Source: Gryganskiella cystojenkinii
Lineage: Eukaryota; Mortierellomycota; Mortierellomycetes; Mortierellales; Mortierellaceae
Assembly (NCBI GenBank): GCA_015852425.1
Contig: JAAAIG010000016.1
Span: forward strand, 1 to 56,578
Reading direction: 5' to 3'
DNA: 56,578 nucleotides
The notes below the pieces were generated by a model. It was not told the DNA's origin and made no database searches. It saw only the letters and a list, made by a program, of their open reading frames with translations. The position numbers and the translations under genes were made by a program. This document shows, piece after piece, positions 54,759 to 56,578 of this stretch (position 1 is its first letter; each line of letters opens with the position of its first letter).

Positions 54759-56500
54759 CTAATCCGAGTCCGAGTCCTTGGCGGCCTTGGCCGCTGCTTT
54801 CTTCTCCCGGTTGGCTCTCCGCTCTTCCTTCCTACGCTTCTTTTTGCACTTGTGACACATACAGATCTCGCCAATGTCACTCTCACTCTCGGTCGAGCTC
54901 AAAGAATCATCCCCATCGGAACTCGAACTCGAGCTGCTGCTGCTGCTGGAACTGTCAGTTGACATGGGGAGCATCGGTACATATGCGAGTGACCTACATT
55001 TGTCCATCAGGTCCTTGTAAAAGCAACGTCCCGTCTTCTTGTACAGTCGTTCAATCTCGGACCGCAGCTTGCGAGCCAACTTTGGGCGAGCATGACGCGT
55101 GTTCAGCCAGACAGTTTCAAAGTTTGTTGGCGAACAAAAGTTCTGTGTGATGGCGATCGTGAAATCTATAGCGTTCAATCAACATAAACGTAGGATTAGC
55201 ATTTAGTCAGCATCCTCGCTAAACGTTTCAAAAGTCTTTCGACAATGGGCACCTACCAAGGTTCATCACAATATGAGGCCAACCTCCCGGAACAAACATA
55301 GTCTCTCCCGGCCTTTGAATGACCTCGATCATCCCGTACTTCTTTCCAAGCTCATAGTCGTTGGCGGCGAACCGTGGGTAGACATGATGAAACCAAGACA
55401 CTGCTTCCCGATCGAAAGGCTTCATCGGTGGATCATAAACAGATTTGGGTATCCCTGGAGGGAAAAGACACCAACGCTTGTGCCCAGTTGTCAAAGTGTT
55501 CCATGCTGAAGTACCCAATGGGTCGATGTGGATCCCTGTCCCACTTCTTGCGCCACCAACTACGAACCAACGGAAAGGGGGTCGTCTGCGATCTCCTGTA
55601 AGTCTATGAATGAATGATGCAGGTACATAAGCTCTCTGTTTCCTGTCATATTTCTTTTTGTTCATACCATCCATACGTGTTTGAGCTTACTGGAAAAGAT
55701 CGTCTTTAAAGTACTTTGGAACTGCAAAGTCGTTCAAAAGGGTACTAGCATGCTCCTCCTCACGCTTGGATCGTCTCTCCTTGGATTCAGGATCGCTGTT
55801 ATCGCGTTTCCCAAAGACGCGGATCACCTTCTTGGAGTTGCCCGTTGGTGAGCTCGATCCAGGTCGAGATCGCTTGTTGCCGACGGCGCCTCCGTCACTC
55901 CCACTCGATGAGTTGTTAGAGTCCTTAGAAGAAAAGGAAACGGCCTTTTTTCTGCTGCTGCCCTTTTCCGAGGACGAAGAGGAGGATCCCGATGATGATG
56001 ATCCATATATACGTCGTTTCTGTGTCGGTGTCAGCTTGCGCTTAACGAATCCAGAGTCAAAGATATAGAGCGGCGAGTCGTCCTTGAGCCCGTCTGTCTC
56101 TGCATACTTTAAAAAGTACTTCATCTTGACGTACACGTTGTTGCCATCGTCATCTTCGCCGACCTTGAAGGGCTGAGAATAGTATTTTTTCAAAAACGTC
56201 TAGAGAAAAAGAGGAGGGCTTTAATTATCAACTACCTTGAGGCTTTCATAAACATACCTAGCATAACAGGCATTTCTGACGACAATCTTTCTCTTACATC
56301 GACGTTCCAGTTTTGGCAGGCACTCCAACCGTCCATCACACCACAGATGACCACGGGTATGTTTTTCTCCTCGTACTCTAAGATAAACTCTTCCCGCGAG
56401 ACCTTGTCATAGTTGATCCTCTTCAGGGTGTCACGGTGATCAGGAATAGTGAAGTCTTGCTGAGAAAATCCATGTTTGTTCCACTGAAAGATGTCGAGTT
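54759..56500 (-). CDS. JMJD6-like JmjC oxygenase, 5' end outside window
   Basis: Four exons visible: 56500-56298, 56199-55691, 55603-55257, 55165-54759, about 488 aa; the acceptor TTTTTGTAG at 56501 shows that at least one upstream exon is missing. The start (ELDIFQWNKHGF, PVVICGVMDGWSACQNW) aligns with the JMJD6 N-terminus; KVGEDDDGNNVYVKMKYFL and SPLYIFDSGF follow. The JmjC iron site is GIHIDPLGTSAWN (H and D) plus [22 protein letters not shown] (second H). Between FVKRKLTP and VPKYFKDDLFQ there is an insertion of about 90 residues, Ser-rich and basic, which replaces a short loop in animals. The tail has a second poly-Ser tract, then acidic and Lys/Arg stretches. JMJD6 hydroxylates lysines of splicing factors such as U2AF65. 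Confidence 0.87.
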
Positions 56501-56578
56501 CTACAAAAAAAAAAAAGGGCGATATGATGTTGAGAAAGGGAAAAGGGTCAGCCATCTTAAAAGATATCTTTTTTTTTT
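56501..56578 (-). other. Intron sequence of JMJD6-like gene
   Basis: Pyrimidine-rich minus-strand DNA ending in TTTTTTTGTAG, the acceptor of the first visible exon. The in-frame ATG at 56555 would code MADPFPFLNIIS through the poly-T tract, which looks non-genuine. Confidence 0.6.

Noticed and set aside
56232..56555. JMJD6 start at the ATG at 56555
   Set aside because: It would code a Phe-rich stretch through a poly-T acceptor; an intron ending at 56501 explains it better.
1..56578. tRNA, rRNA, CRISPR, transposon or viral genes
   Set aside because: I saw no tRNA B-box with a matching cloverleaf, no regularly spaced repeats, no terminal repeats with transposase and no viral hallmark gene. 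A tRNAscan or repeat search could still find weak cases.

Overview
The window looks like nuclear DNA of an early-diverging filamentous fungus, most likely Mortierellaceae (inference from overall protein character; no search was run). Genes carry several GT-AG introns, promoters are pyrimidine-rich, and the proteins are typically fungal: Reg1-like PP1 subunit, Vtc4, Mit1/CHD remodeler, GPI-anchored Cu-only SOD, Alb1 and monofunctional capping enzyme. I found no tRNA, rRNA, CRISPR array, transposon or viral gene. I rebuilt exon chains by matching splice sites, codon phase and conserved motifs; each listed chain keeps its frame.

Layout: 1-2475 pyrimidine-rich leader; 2476-5004 (+) Reg1-like phosphatase regulator; 6190-7509 (+) single-pass membrane protein with a poly-Gln tail; 8133-10152 (+) prenylcysteine oxidase; 13370-10506 (-) ARS2/Serrate; 15391-14942 and 17011-16574 (-) two paralogous small secreted proteins; 20315-18061 (-) mRNA guanylyltransferase with a predicted 8-nt micro-exon; 21338-20745 (-) Alb1; 22617-25249 (+) Vtc4 polyphosphate polymerase; 27818-35207 (+) CHD/Mit1-type remodeler; 38587-37050 (-) Cu-only SOD; 43731-41418 (-) UDP-glucose pyrophosphorylase; 44352-46016 (+) PRP38-family splicing factor with a 12-nt micro-exon; 47581-46634 (-) metallo-beta-lactamase-fold hydrolase; 51681-48073 (-) large leucine-rich-repeat protein; 53064-54392 (+) Apd1/sucrase-ferredoxin-like protein; 56500-54759 (-) JMJD6-like oxygenase whose 5' end lies outside the window. 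Likely gene remnants lie near 36 kb and 40.4 kb, and a 10-N assembly gap is at 43994-44003.

The genes are mostly housekeeping and do not form one operon-like pathway. Four act on pre-mRNA (ARS2, capping enzyme, PRP38-like factor, JMJD6). Others cover carbon signalling (Reg1-like), cell-wall precursor supply (UGP1), phosphate storage (Vtc4), chromatin (CHD) and the cell surface (SOD and the secreted pair). The most noteworthy points are the two micro-exons needed to restore conserved motifs, a possible in-frame alternative splice form of the capping enzyme next to its active site, the secreted Ig-like pair with a nearby motif cluster, and the Cu-only active site of the SOD.
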